A stretch of DNA of 64,000 bases from Diprion similis (lineage: Eukaryota > Arthropoda > Insecta > Hymenoptera > Diprionidae): positions 19,242,001 through 19,306,000 of the forward strand of contig NC_060110.1 in NCBI RefSeq assembly GCF_021155765.1. Reading direction: 5' to 3'. Position 1 is the stretch's first letter. Every line of letters starts with the position of its first letter. This document shows, in pieces, positions 11,301-21,618 of this stretch. The position numbers were made by a program, and so were the translations under genes. The notes under the pieces were generated by a model. That model had not been told where the DNA came from and did no database searches. It worked only from the letters and a program-made list of their open reading frames with translations.

Positions 11301-14300
11301 AGATTGTTACAAAATAATCAGCCGATTTATTATAAACGTGTGCATTAACTCGTTCGAAGAACTCGAGACAATTGACCCCTCAGCTTGTAATCGTAATGGA
11401 TATAATTAAAACCTGCAACCAACGTACATATTTCGCACAACATCATGTCTGTGCGTTTACTTTAAGAGCGGAAACATATGCACGTAATTACAAACAGACT
11501 TAAATACCAGGGATTTCAAATGACTGGGGAATTCCAACAATTTCCATTCATCCGTTTTCCAACAATGTAAATATTATAAGTTTCACGTTTTTGTGAAATG
11601 TTGGAAATGTACATAAAGTGGGCAAAATGTAAGCATTACTTATCTATACTTTGTCGCTAGACGCTGAGTGTCTGCATTCGTTAAAAGTTAGATTTGAAAC
11701 TGTTCGTTGAACTATTCGCAGCTGCTTTAAATTCAATAAAATAATTGTTGTACCTTACACTGAAGAGGTTTTACTTGTACACCAGCTTGATTATGGATAA
11801 TACACATATGTGGCCTCAAGTGATATTGAATATGTATAGGTACGCATGTCGAGGCGTGTGTATAGTAGGGGGTCAAACTTCATCGATACCATTATTCCTC
11901 CTCCTCTAGCCTCTCTCGATCAGTCTCTGATTGGCTCGGATGAATCCTCGCGGACCAATGAATGGCGAGAGTATCTCTATCCGTGCCAGGAGAAAAAAGT
12001 TTTTGTCGATTAGGGGAGTCCTATAAAGCACGGTCGACCGTCTCGTTAGGAGTCAGTCTTACTTGAGCTTTGTAGCTGTGAAAATTTTTCGAGTCTTACT
12101 TCAGTTCAAGTCAAATCAGACAAATCCGAAATGGCAGACATATTCGTGGGAAAGAAATACAAGCTCGACAAGTCCGAAAATTTCGACGAGTATATGAAGG
12201 CTATCGGTAAGTCTGATTTTTAACGAACTTCATCCGTTGTCGAATTCTTAATTATTCGGCTATTTGGTATTCTGAATCACGCAATTTAGCATCGAGCAAT
12301 TTTGTATAGTTGCTAGTGAAAAGAGAATCGTATTATTAGCTTTGACCTATACTTTGTAATTTGTTCAAAAAAATTATTCGATATTCTTTTAGAAGCACAC
12401 AGACTTTCAACTTAACTTGTGAAAAATGTTCGTTTACTTGTTAGTTCATATTCGTATCGCATGAATTATGTACGTGCAATGTAGAAATTAATCATGTAAA
12501 ACCTTCGGTATTCAAATGATTCAAAGAGAGAAAAATTTCATTTTTAAATAATTATAACAAATTGTTCTACCGGGAGAACGTGAGGCCTGTATCAGGAGGC
12601 TGGATTTACGTTTTACTGAACGAAGGTAATGGTTGTTACTAAAATAAAGAGAAAGTAGCAAATAATAACTGACAACAAGATATAAATGATGGTTCGGTCA
12701 GTTTTTCTTCTTCGCTCAGTATATTAGTACAGATTGTCGGGGTCGTCCTGAATTACAATCGGTTAAATATGACAAATTTAGACGGACGTTGTTTCGCATA
12801 CGATATGATTCGAAGCGTTGTTATGTCATCTACATGCAATCATCGGTTATATTCGCAATAATTCACGCGCTAGATTCTCATTGACATTTGCATTCAGACT
12901 CTATACGAGAGTTATATTTGTCAATTGTGTTTGTCAGTTGTCAGAGCTTTGACTGAATGAACTCAAAGTGATTGAAACACTTTGTTTATTATCGTTGACA
13001 TATACTGTAAACTTGGAAGAGATCAAGCAAACAGACGTCTTGAACTCCGGTCGAGGATTATAAAAGGGGCAAAAAAAAAAAAAAAAAAAGCAAAACTGAA
13101 CAGATAAGAAGTATTCTGTCAATATTGTCCCTGGACCGTGTGAATTTAGGCGCCCCGAGGTTTGTGGCCGTTAATAAATACTTCAGCGTCACAGTGTATG
13201 TGTTTCGCATGTGTTCGAATCGTACGACTGGGTCGGTCGTCTGCAGAGTTGTTATCAACGAATCTTGGTCCCGACGATATTTGATACGTCTCGACTCTTT
13301 TATGCGCGCAAATTCCCAGCTGCCAGCCGCATTCGCCTAAACAAACGTTTTTTTGTCTTAATCGTTTTTCAGGTTGAATTTGATCAGAGATTTTGACGTA
13401 TTATCAAAATGAACAGCTTGAATAAAATAATTTATTATGCGGTTTTATCAGTTCAGAATTTCTACTTTTCATCGTAACTCATTTGGTTTTCAAATTCTGA
13501 TTCTGAACAGGAGTTGGTCTGGTGACCCGGAAGATGGGAAACAGCATCAGCCCGACGATCGAGTTGACTGAAAACAACGGCGAGTTCTCCTTGAAGACGA
13601 GCAGCACCTTCAAGAACTCCGAGATCAAATTCAAGCTGGGTGAAGAATTTGACGAGGAGACAATCGACGGTCGTCAAGTGAAGAGTGTTATGACCCGAGA
13701 AGGAAATAAATTCATTCAAGTTCAGAAGGGAGACAAGGAGACCATAATCGAGCGAGAATTCACGCCCACGGAGATGAAGGCTGTGAGTATCATACACAAT
13801 ACAATATCGTCATTGCATTCGCTGTAGTGTATTATATACAGGCAGTTGTTTCCACATCGGCGGAAATTTTTTTTTCTTTCCCAGCAATAATAAACTTGCC
13901 GAATTACGCAACGAAGAATAAATGATTTTTTTCGTTGCATTGTTATTCCGGATCAAGTCTTGTCCGGACTTTGATATGCTGCGCACTGTGATGTTGCTCT
14001 TGCGTGACAGGGTCACTTTGCGGTTATAAACTAAGTACGAAATAAACTATTACTTGTTAACGTAACAACTGACTCAATCGTCGGTGGAGCTATTTTTAAA
14101 CGGTATATAACGTGAACCCTCCAGTAGCGTTCGTTGCAATTAATCTGTCGTACTCAAGACTCGATTTATTAGTTTTATTGTATAATTCTGGGCGAGTCTT
14201 TGTCATTTACAATTGCGTGAGACTTTATAGTTATGCCAAGTTTTTATTGTTTCAGGTCATGAAGCTGGGCGACATCGTCTGCACAAGAGTGTACAAACTT

Positions 14301-14309
14301 CAAGAATAA
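5312..14309 (+). CDS. fabp: Cytosolic fatty-acid-binding protein, two alternative first exons
   Basis: This is a member of the intracellular lipid-binding protein family: a ten-stranded beta-barrel that binds one long-chain fatty acid in the cytosol, and in insects often an abundant muscle or fat-body protein. Isoform A joins 5312-5384 to 13511-13782 and 14256-14309 (132 aa). Isoform B uses 12131-12206 instead (133 aa). Visible family marks are an N-terminal GKKYKL, the helix I/II segment NF(D/E)E(Y/F)MKA followed by GVGLVTRKMG, a mid-barrel IKFKLGEEF, and a C-terminal CTRVYK, whose Arg and Tyr normally hold the lipid carboxylate. Intron 1 after codon ~24 is the ancestral FABP position. Both first exons end in phase 1 and share the acceptor at 13511. 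No second copy of exons 2-3 lies between them, so alternative promoters fit better than a tandem duplicate gene. Confidence 0.92.
5385..11924 (+). other. Large intron of FABP isoform A, no other gene seen
   Basis: This is 6.5 kb of AT-rich sequence between first exons 1A and 1B. It contains the inverted repeat at 6470-6990 and short simple runs, for example CATA-type near 7367-7383 and CGCCCGAC copies near 7987-8005. Open frames are short (up to ~120 codons), rich in Phe/Leu/Ile/Tyr, and have no family resemblance. I see no FABP exon 2 or 3 here. Confidence 0.6.
6470..6990. repeat. Long imperfect palindrome inside FABP intron
   Basis: The left arm (about 6470-6600) and right arm (about 6825-6990) are reverse complements. 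The strongest block is 6488-6525 against about 6936-6972 (ACCCTTACCGACCGAGCGAA and its complement), nearly perfect over ~38 bases. A second block, near 6550-6577 against 6846-6880, is built on CTTTTGTAGCGGAAT. The blocks are in mirrored order, so a transcript could fold into a long hairpin with a ~230-base loop. There is no coding frame. It is either a foldback transposon remnant or an inverted duplication. Confidence 0.7.
11925..12060 (+). promoter_or_regulatory. Promoter B of the FABP gene with TATA box and initiator
   Basis: A TATAAA at 12022-12027 is followed ~30 bases later by TCAGTC (12053-12058), a good arthropod initiator, which predicts a start near 12055. Two CCAAT boxes lie upstream (ATTGG 11930-11934, CCAAT 11955-11959). 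The 5' UTR would be ~76 bases before the ATG at 12131. A strong TATA promoter suits a tissue-specific, highly expressed isoform. That reading of tissue use is inference. Confidence 0.75.
12131..12206 (+). CDS. fabp: FABP exon 1B (isoform B start)
   Basis: The ATG at 12131 has a purine at -3 and G at +4. The exon encodes MADIFVGKKYKLDKSENFDE, then YMKAI and the first base of Gly, ending at donor GTAAGT. It is one codon longer than exon 1A at the N-terminus. Phase 1 matches the acceptor at 13511, completing GGA for Gly. Its close, well-formed TATA promoter makes it the likely main start. Confidence 0.92.
12207..13510 (+). other. FABP intron before exon 2
   Basis: A 1.3-kb AT-rich intron with a run of 19 A at 13071-13089 and acceptor ...TCTGAACAG before 13511. 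No other coding or RNA feature is seen. Two overlapping opposite-strand frames near 13,060-13,400 look like chance. Confidence 0.7.
13511..13782 (+). CDS. fabp: FABP exon 2 (shared)
   Basis: This shared exon encodes the bulk of the barrel, from GVGLVTRKMGNSISPTIELT through FSLKTSSTFKNSEIKFKLGE and FDEETIDGRQVKSVM to EREFTPTEMKA. It is 272 nt and enters in phase 1. It ends in phase 0 at donor GTGAGT. It corresponds to vertebrate FABP exons 2 and 3 fused, as is common in insects that lost the middle intron. The Arg in IIEREF sits where the internal lipid-binding Arg is expected. Confidence 0.93.
13783..14255 (+). other. FABP last intron
   Basis: A 473-base AT-rich intron with donor GTGAGT and a pyrimidine-rich acceptor ...TTGTTTCAG. 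No other feature is seen. Confidence 0.8.
14256..14309 (+). CDS. fabp: FABP exon 3 with stop
   Basis: It encodes VMKLGDIVCTRVYKLQE and stop TAA at 14307-14309. The C-TR-x-Y strand supplies the Arg/Tyr pair that contacts the fatty-acid carboxylate in this family. Phase 0 entry matches exon 2. Confidence 0.93.
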   Translation, partial: VMKLGDIVCTRVYKLQE

Positions 14310-14650
14310 GATGATTCATTCGGCGGATATAATTTCCAACAAGTGCTGAGAGTCTGCGCATTTCTTCGTTTTCTCACAAAAACTAATCATCTCTACGCGT
14401 TTATATAGTATTTGAAAAATACTACAAGATACATCTCAAGGCATCATCATATAGGTTTATCGTCACGACGTTTTAGTCATCAACGAAGGAATGTAATTCA
14501 AAACCACCGTCACCGAAATTGTGATACAGCAATTGTACACATTCGATACATAATTATGAATTCCCGTTTGTATATGTTGATTTCCAGAGTTTGATATTTT
14601 TGTAATTTTCCTATCGTACTAATCGAAACGTCCCAAAGCGAACTTTGTCA

Positions 14651-14656
14651 AATAAA
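14651..14656 (+). terminator. Polyadenylation signal of FABP
   Basis: AATAAA lies 342 bases after the stop, in an AT-rich tail, with no competing signal closer to the stop. The 3' UTR would be about 360 bases. Confidence 0.7.
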
Positions 14657-14669
14657 GTTTATTATTTAA

Positions 14670-16899
14670 ACATGGTGGCGTATAATTATTATTCCTATAC
14701 ATGCAACAACCTCTTGGGCCCCTCTATCATTGTATAAAACACTTTTTAACTTACAAAATTCAACCGTCTTCTCAAAGATTGTATAAATAGAGTACCTAAC
14801 ATAATTCGTGACGCATATGTCTAATATTTTTAAATACCTCGACAAATCCTAACATAACGTTCGGGGAAATAATTCTTTTAGTTCAGAGCGTGGTTCTACT
14901 TATATTCTTACTAAAAACTCCCGAAAAGCAGAGGAAGTTCAAGATTGCACAAAATGAGGCGGCTTCGTAAACAAACCTCTTTATGAATAGGCTTTTGAAT
15001 ATTCAGTAGTGGATCTTCCAGTAGCTTAGCAGGAGGAACAATTTAAATTGTGCTATGTAACGAATGTGACGTCGGTAAAAGTTCAACTGGATAGATTGAG
15101 CAATTTTGTCGTATAACTGTTGATCATGTAAAAATTTTGAAACAGGCTAGTTGATAGCTCAAGATATTAGAAAAAAATATCGTACTTCGTACTTTCTCAA
15201 CTGTTTGATACTCTGTGTGATTGTTATTTTGCGAAATCTACTGCGCATAGTCTAATGTCGGCGCGATAAACGGATCAAAAGTTACAGTCGAAAGTCGAGA
15301 AATGTTTGCGAATTTTCTCAGTTGTTGATGCAACGATATTCCATATTACATGCCTTTTTTCAGTTTCGTGGGGTTCAAGTAGTCTAGAAAGGTCCAACTG
15401 AATCGTTTCTGATTGAGAGACGGAGTGTCTTGGCCTCCAAATATAGAAAAAAAGAAGGTGAAAACGAAAGCAGATGTTTTCATTCCATATTACGCGGATT
15501 TTTTTACCTAAGGTAACGAGCATTATGAAAACTCGCTTTGACCTGTCTTACAGTTTACATTTTGAAATGGTGTGACTATAAAAGTCATACGCAAAGAAAG
15601 CGTTCCCAGTACTAATTCTTACATTGCACTAAAACAAGATTTTTACCTGTAAAAAACCTGTAAAAAAATGGCTATCATATCGAGATTCTTCCGTTACTCT
15701 CCCAGAGGGTACGAAAAGCTTTCCGTTAACTCCTGGCGAGCTTAGCAAGAAGCGCATGGGAAGCTGAAATTGATGGAATTGATTATCAAAATTAACATGA
15801 TTCGCCATACAATAGAAGCCAAGGTTTTTATTCCCATTTCTTCGTCTCACGACTATGCGTCTACAACTATTTCCTCATACAGTTACTAATTTTACTTGGT
15901 CAAGTATATCAGTATGAACCAAGTTGACAAACTAATAGTAATCATGATAGATTAACATCAAGGCCTATTTTGAGGGGGTAGGGGTAAAAAACTAGGATTG
16001 CTAATTGATAGAAGGGAATGACAGAACGCGAATTTTCATAGACGTGAAAATCTTTTTCGTACAATTTAAAAATGGAGCAAGTTTAAGTGCAGAAAATTGA
16101 AAACACAGTAAGTCGAAATATAGAAAGACAAAATATCGAAAGGTCAAAACATGGTACAACATAATCGAGAATCTGTATACGATTCTATATTATTGAGAGG
16201 AATTCTAACGACTCTACTGTTCGCTATTCTATGTTCTTACTTCTTTCTCCACACTTCAACGTTCAACGTTTTTAAATTCCATGTACTAAATTTTAAGTTT
16301 TTGAAAAATTCGATATTGTCATGGCCTTTCGATTCTTCGACTTTTCTATATTTTCACCCAAACGCTTTCGAGGGCGCAAAGAGAAGCTGCACATCCGCGT
16401 CCCCAATCAGTCGATTCCCGTTTCTGCGCTTTATCCCCCTTCTCGAGCGCTCTCACAAATCTGACGCCAAAGCCAAGGCCAAAGCCAAAGCCAAAGCCAA
16501 AGCGCATCAAGCATCGATGGATACGGGGGATTCACTGGTCGGGTGGTTCCTGAAATGGTCACCGATGGTGCCACCACCCTGGCGCGATCAAGGGCCACGC
16601 GTGATGCCGGCTTTCTCACGTTTGCTCTCGAGGTTCACGTCGGTCCGTCGGTCCATCCGCAGGATCGTTTGAATGAATAACAAGTTTTGGCGTCGCTAGC
16701 GCGATATTCGCCGCGGCTAGGTACTTTAGTTGCGGTGCCATGAAGCTTTCGCGGTTGCACAGTTGAACGTACATGCACGAATACATGCATAGATAGGTAT
16801 ATATTTTTGTCGAAAAAAAAGGTTATGAATTCAGTATTAGTTACAGAACTTCATTGATAATTGTGACACGGTGTGAAATATCTTCTAAATTTTGTTAAA
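14670..16899. other. Intergenic between FABP and HIRA
   Basis: Mostly AT-rich. A (GCCAAR)6 microsatellite lies at 16466-16501. Around 16112-16148 and 16318-16360 there are loosely complementary stretches built on GAAATATAGAAA. A frame at 16151-16672 is open for 173 codons, but its only notable content is a Lys-Ala run made by the microsatellite, so I do not call it. About 16,680-16,770 is CpG-rich and likely belongs to the HIRA promoter. No TATA is obvious. Confidence 0.55.
16466..16501 (+). repeat. Hexanucleotide microsatellite, GCCAAA x6
   Basis: Six copies of GCCAAA (one as GCCAAG) in tandem. It lies ~400 bases upstream of the HIRA start codon and outside any supported gene. Confidence 0.9.
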
Positions 16900-16936
16900 A
16901 TGAAACTGCTGAAACCTAACTGGGTTACTCACGATG
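16900..16936 (+). CDS. Hira: HIRA exon 1
   Basis: It encodes MKLLKPNWVTHD plus one base, ending at donor GTTTGT. It matches the conserved HIRA N-terminus. The ATG at 16900 follows GTTAAA. Confidence 0.92.
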
Positions 16937-19900
16937 GTTTGTACCGCAATATTTCAACCGAAACCTAACCTCAAATCCGATTTGAATATCTTTCATCATA
17001 TTTTATACCTTTATAGAATTTCCCATATTTTCCGTTGATATACATCCCGATGGCAAGAGATTCGCGACTGGAGGACAAGGTAAGTTAGTTTTCGTTATTA
17101 ATGCAGAAGAGGGATTTTAAAAAACAAACATTTTTATCAGCATTCGGTCCATCGGCCCCTGCGCGAAGGGCAATGTCCGATAGGTTAGGATTTAAAAACC
17201 CGCCCATTTTTAATCTGCGCACACTTTGCTACCGATGTTTATACCAGGGAAATATGTTTCATCCTAAAATTACGAATCTCACTAATTCGTTACTGGTTGC
17301 GTATCAAGTTCTCCATATCAATCTGGTCAAAGCTTGCCTCAATCCAAGGTTCTTGGTCTATCAAAGCAAGCCTTGATTATTAAATGTTTGTCGTTGAATC
17401 AGGGAGTCGCGTTATTATTGTTATTAAAATCCAAGATTGTACACCACTCTTAACAATAATCTCTTTCTTATTGTTTCAATAGGAGGTGATTCCGGGAGAG
17501 TGGTAATATGGAATATGCAGCCAATAATTGATGAGTCTGCGGAGATTAATCAAAATGTTCCTAGAATGCTGTGTCAACTAGATAATCATCTTGGTAACCA
17601 ATTATTTACGTCAATGTATTCAATTACAATAATCCAGAGACTGGTTCGAAGAGGAAAATTTAAATCTGGAAATAATATTTATTCAGACAATGATTTGAAA
17701 TCCTTGACCGTAATGCTGTTTGATATCTGATATTACAACAGCTCAAGTATTGCAATGTTTCTGAAAATGTTTGCACTGCCTGAAACTACTCATTCAGAAA
17801 CTCAGAGAAATAAACAACAAACAATTGGAACGAATGAGGAGTATACGATATACTCCCAAGGTCAGGTTTTATTAATAATACAAACTGATATTTGTTACCA
17901 ACAAATTGATGTAACATGATCAATGAGGTTCGTTACACTGAATTATATTGATGAAACGGTAAATGGAAATTGGTACTTGTTTAACCCTCATTCCATCCAG
18001 TCTCTGAAGTACTTTACTTACCCAAAATTTTGGGTTGAAAAAACTCGCTGACTACATTTTGTTTGCCTATATATAAGTAACGTACATTTTCTCGTATCAC
18101 ACGTTCTTACAGCATGTGTAAATTGTGTTCGTTGGAGCAGTGGTGGCTTGTTAGCCTCAGGAGGAGATGACAAACTCATTATGATATGGAGACTTTCGGG
18201 AGGTAGTGGTGGAAGTTCTATCTTTGGTAGCAAAGCCGGAGTCGAGACTTGGCGATGTATAGCAACACTTAGATCTCACGAAGGAGACGTCCTAGACTTA
18301 GCGTGGGCACCTCATAGTCCTTGGCTGGCCTCAGCATCTGTTGACAACAGTGTCATCATATGGGACGCATCTAAATTCCCAGCCGTGATCGCTGTACTGA
18401 AAGGACACACCGGACTAGTAAAAGGTGTCACTTGGGACCCAGTTGGAAAATACTTGGCATCACAGTCCGACGATAAAACATTGCGAGTTTGGCGGACTAC
18501 AGACTGGGCCGAAGAAGCTCTAATCTCAGAGCCATTCGAAGAGTGTGGCGGCACAACCCACGTTCTCCGACTATCATGGAGCCCTGATGGACAATACCTG
18601 GTTTCAGCCCATGCAATGAATGGTGGAGGTCCAACTGCGCAAATTATCGAAAGAGATGGCTGGACTCAGGACAAAGACTTTGTTGGACATAGAAAGGCTG
18701 TCACTTGCGTTGTACGTGAAAATCAACTGCTCATACTTTTGATAACTCGATTACACTGTTACATGTAGCCACAAAATTCAGGTCTGCTTCTGTAATTTTT
18801 AGAGATTCAATGGTAATATTCTACAAAAAAAACCTCCTGGTAGCACGAAACCTCAACAGTATTGTTGCGTTGCGATCGGATCTCGAGATCGTTCACTTTC
18901 GGTGTGGTTGACGTCACTCAAGAGGCCTCTGGTTGTGGTGCACGAATTGTTCACTCATTCAGTATTGGATGCCAGCTGGTCTCCATGTGGCTTGAGATTG
19001 GCTGCCTGCTCCTGGGACGGATCAGTCGTTTTCATCGAATTTACGCAGCAGGAGCTTGGTCAGCCACTTGACCACACAGAACAAGTATGTTTACATGTGT
19101 TATCTTTAATGGAATCGTTTTTCAAGTCATGATTAATCGTACAGCACATGTTTATACTTGGACTTTCTAACAAGTAACTCCTTGCAAATTGCCCAAGCAT
19201 GAAAAGACTTGATGGTAACGGAACGAAGTAGAATTTGAAAATTTGAAGTATAAATCGCATACCCAGTTCTTTTCCAACAGAATTTAGAGTCTACTGCAGG
19301 GAGATACTCTCCAGTAAACAGCAGCGAGCTTAACTTGAATAAAAAGATAGAATGCGTACAGCAGGGAAGTAAGCAAACGGATGTCATTTTACAGAGCACT
19401 CTCCACGAACGTATGTATGGTAAACCACTGATTCAGGGGGGTTGTATGGTCATGGAGGCCCCTGAGCTGCTCAACTTGAAACCTCCAGTGCCACCTTCTC
19501 AGCCTTGTCCACCGAGACCAGTGCCAGCTAACAATGCACCACCTCCTTCTGCACCTTCTACACCAGCTAAAGGTCCCATCAATAAACAAATTGAGACGAG
19601 AACCTCGGATGGAAGGAGGAGAATTACACCCATGTTCATACCGCCGCCACCAGACACAATGTGAGCTGAAAATTAATAACAAAGTTATGATAATGATTGC
19701 AGTGAAATCCTTAGATATCGTTATTTGATTTCTGATGCTAAATTCATCAAGATATAGACACCGAATTTTGTATTTTTTATAGGGACACATCGATAGGTGT
19801 AGGTGTAGGCCCTCCGACGTTTACCAGCACATCACAAACGAAGAGTTCTATTATCATAGAAAAACGAGACGATGTTGTTACTCCCAATGTCAGTTCAGCA

Positions 19901-21434
19901 TTAAACGCCACACTGCCTACAACACCAGTTCCAACACTGACGTTAAAACGCCGGGAACAGACTGCCTCGAAACCGCATCATTCCACCCCTAACAAAAGAC
20001 TGAAATTAGTTGCAGAAAGAGGTGCAAATCACATTGTTTTCCCTGCGATAAAGCCGTCCAGCTCTTTGTCTCAACAAGCCGGACATTATGCGGTGACTGT
20101 TACAAGTAGTCAAGGATTGGCTCACTTGCAAGTATTCAGGGGCACCGATTCTGAACCTATTTGGGAACTGTACCTCGGTTATAATGCGGTGGCCTTGGCC
20201 GCTTCCCCGGCAGTTATAGTATTAGCACTAGAAGATGGCAGTATTCACACTTTTCATCCAGCTAAAGGATCGAGACCTGCTCCGCCACTGGCTCCTCCAG
20301 CACCACTGGCCAAATTATATGCTATTGGAAACATGGTTAGTTGATTGTTTTTATTTAATGAGTTGTCCATTCTGAATAGCACGTGAAAATAGTTTACATA
20401 CCTATTTCTTTCGCAAGGTAATGGTCATATCCAGTTGCGGCGCCGTCAGAGTATGGGAAATCGGTCCATCTCCTCGTCTCATCGTTTCAACTTCAGCAGT
20501 TCACTTAGTCTCACCTGGCGCATCACTCTTGTCCTGTACCATACACAATGGAATGCCACATTTATCATTTACCAACGCTCGAGCTTACATATATCACAAA
20601 GAAATGGGTAAGACTAAGTTCTTGATAATTCTCACTAATTTGAGTTCACTTCACTTACTTCATAGTTCCGAAAGAAGTCATTTATTGCATATTTGGCGGT
20701 AATATTTCTTATCCAACTGCAACTCCATAACTCGATTGTTTTTTTCCAAACGATACATCAGGTACTTGGCTGTTAATTGGTGATAACCAGGATCCGGTAT
20801 GGCGTTGGTCATCTCAAGTCGCTTCCAGTACGTCTGGTGGTAGAGCCCCGCGAGGTCCACTATCATCATTGCAGGAAGCTCTTCAGCGTACAGCGGGAAG
20901 TGCCCCACCACACCCGAGGCCACCTCACAGTGCGCCCAGCGTTGTTGCTTACTTGGAACAACAACTTCTCGCCTCAAAGGCGCTCGGCAGCTCCCAAGAA
21001 TACGTTCACTGGCTTATGGCATTAGTATCTTTTTTGTTGACTCAAGGCAAGTTTTGACATGTCGTTTGGCTGGTGTCTAATACACTCACTAATCAGTGAG
21101 ACGAAATATCCATTTTGAAGTTGAATTTTTATTGCAGATGGATTAGAGAAACGCCTAAGGATAATACTGGACGATTTATTAGGACCGAGTCATGGATCGG
21201 CTGCCAAAAGTGCCTGGGAACCTACAATGCTGGTGTGTAATGAACTAGCTCTAAATACATACTTCTTCAGTTTTATTGATAATTTGAAAATAATAACCTT
21301 TTACTTACCTGTATCAGGGGATGAACAAACACAAGCTGCTGAGCGACGTATTGGCTGTTGTCGGGGGGCACCTGCGCTGGCAAAGACTGTATCTAGAATA
21401 TGTTGAACAGTTAGCAGCGATGAAACAGACATGA
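16900..21434 (+). CDS. Hira: HIRA, histone H3.3 chaperone subunit (complete, 11 coding exons)
   Basis: HIRA is the scaffold of the HIRA complex (with UBN1/Yemanuclein and, in other animals, CABIN1), which with ASF1 deposits H3.3-H4 independently of replication. In insects it is needed for sperm chromatin remodelling at fertilisation. The model joins 11 exons in phase to give 903 aa. An N-terminal seven-blade WD40 propeller spans about residues 1-360, starting MKLLKPNWVTHD and including FSVDIHPDGKRFATGGQ, GGDDKLIMIW, DNSVIIWD, GSRDRSLSVW. A B-domain at about 465-485 reads KQIETRTSDGRRRITPMFI, the ASF1-binding motif. The C-terminal HIRA domain covers about 660-880. It is shorter than human HIRA (1,017 aa), mainly in the linkers. 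All junctions are GT-AG except intron 9, which is GC-AG. The start ATG has A at -3. Confidence 0.97.
17017..17079 (+). CDS. Hira: HIRA exon 2
   Basis: It encodes EFPIFSVDIHPDGKRFATGG and Q, blade 1 of the propeller. It is in phase with exons 1 and 3, with acceptor ...TTTATAG and donor GTAAGT. Confidence 0.95.
17080..18112 (+). other. HIRA introns 2 and 3 flanking exon 3
   Basis: Introns 17080-17482 (403 nt) and 17594-18112 (519 nt) are AT-rich and hold no other feature I can see. Exon 3 lies between them. Confidence 0.8.
17483..17593 (+). CDS. Hira: HIRA exon 3
   Basis: It encodes GGDSGRVVIWNMQPIIDESA through RMLCQLDNHL, the blade 1/2 region. It enters and leaves in phase 1. The donor at 17594 is GTAACC, which is weaker than the others. 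Confidence 0.94.
18113..18711 (+). CDS. Hira: HIRA exon 4 (core WD40 repeats)
   Basis: It encodes residues ~71-270. It starts ACVNCVRWSSGGLLASGGDD and carries successive WD blades (IMIWRLSG, LDLAWAPHSPWLASASVDNS, GLVKGVTWDPVGKYLASQSD, HVLRLSWSPDGQYLVSAHAM). It ends DFVGHRKAVTCV at donor GTACGT. Confidence 0.97.
18803..19084 (+). CDS. Hira: HIRA exon 5 (last WD40 blades)
   Basis: It encodes residues 271-364, including CCVAIGSRDRSLSVWLTSLK and ACSWDGSVVFIEFTQQELG. It closes the propeller in phase 0 at donor GTATGT. Confidence 0.96.
19281..19660 (+). CDS. Hira: HIRA exon 6 (linker and B-domain)
   Basis: Residues 365-490. A Pro-rich linker (PPVPPSQPCPPRPVPANNAP) is followed by the B-domain KQIETRTSDGRRRITPMFI, which contacts ASF1. 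The human protein has KQVETRTADGRRRITPLCI at the equivalent place. The exon ends in phase 2 at GTGAGC. Confidence 0.95.
19783..20335 (+). CDS. Hira: HIRA exon 7
   Basis: Residues 491-675. The first half is a divergent low-complexity linker with a basic patch (TPNKRLKL, possible nuclear localisation). The second half begins the C-terminal HIRA domain (YAVTVTSSQGLAHLQVFRGT, IWELYLGYNAVALAASPAVI). It ends KLYAIGNM in phase 0. Confidence 0.93.
20418..20607 (+). CDS. Hira: HIRA exon 8
   Basis: It continues the HIRA domain with VMVISSCGAVRVWEIGPSPR and ends YIYHKEMG in phase 1 at donor GTAAGA. The ATG at 20421 is internal. Confidence 0.93.
20762..21046 (+). CDS. Hira: HIRA exon 9, followed by a GC donor
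   Basis: It encodes TWLLIGDNQDPVWRWSSQVA through SVVAYLEQQLLASKALGSSQ and EYVHWLMALVSFLLTQ. The only donor that keeps phase with exon 10 is GCAAGT at 21047, so this is a GC-AG intron. The nearby GT (21051) would shift the frame. Confidence 0.92.
21138..21232 (+). CDS. Hira: HIRA exon 10
   Basis: It encodes DGLEKRLRIILDDLLGPSHG through AWEPTML, matching the human RLREICKDLLGP region. It ends in phase 0 at donor GTGTGT. Confidence 0.94.
21318..21434 (+). CDS. Hira: HIRA exon 11 with stop
   Basis: It encodes GMNKHKLLSDVLAVVGGHLR and WQRLYLEYVEQLAAMKQT, with stop TGA at 21432-21434. It corresponds to the conserved end of the HIRA domain. Confidence 0.95.
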   Translation, partial: GMNKHKLLSDVLAVVGGHLRWQRLYLEYVEQLAAMKQT

Positions 21435-21488
21435 TAATTATGGCATGACGACATGGTAGACTGAATTTTCATTGCAACAATGATATTT

Positions 21489-21505
21489 ATATATATATAT
21501 ATATA
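21489..21505 (+). repeat. TA dinucleotide run in HIRA 3' UTR
   Basis: A short (TA)n run followed by CATA steps, 55 bases after the HIRA stop codon. Confidence 0.8.
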
Positions 21506-21612
21506 CATATACACATAGGTATACATAACTACTATACAAAATGTATATTTATTGTAACATTTATCAATGAAGACTGTACAGATTTTTATATTTTACGTTG
21601 TATGATAGTGAA

Positions 21613-21618
21613 AATAAA
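21613..21618 (+). terminator. Polyadenylation signal of HIRA
   Basis: AATAAA lies 179 bases after the stop codon. A second AATAAA at about 22313 is a possible distal site. Confidence 0.65.

Noticed and set aside
16112..16360. Loose inverted similarity built on GAAATATAGAAA
   Set aside because: Only ~75% over ~35 bases of low-complexity A-rich sequence; not strong enough to call an element.
16151..16672. 173-codon frame with a Lys-Ala run upstream of HIRA
   Set aside because: Its notable feature is produced by the GCCAAA microsatellite. There is no homology or splice support.
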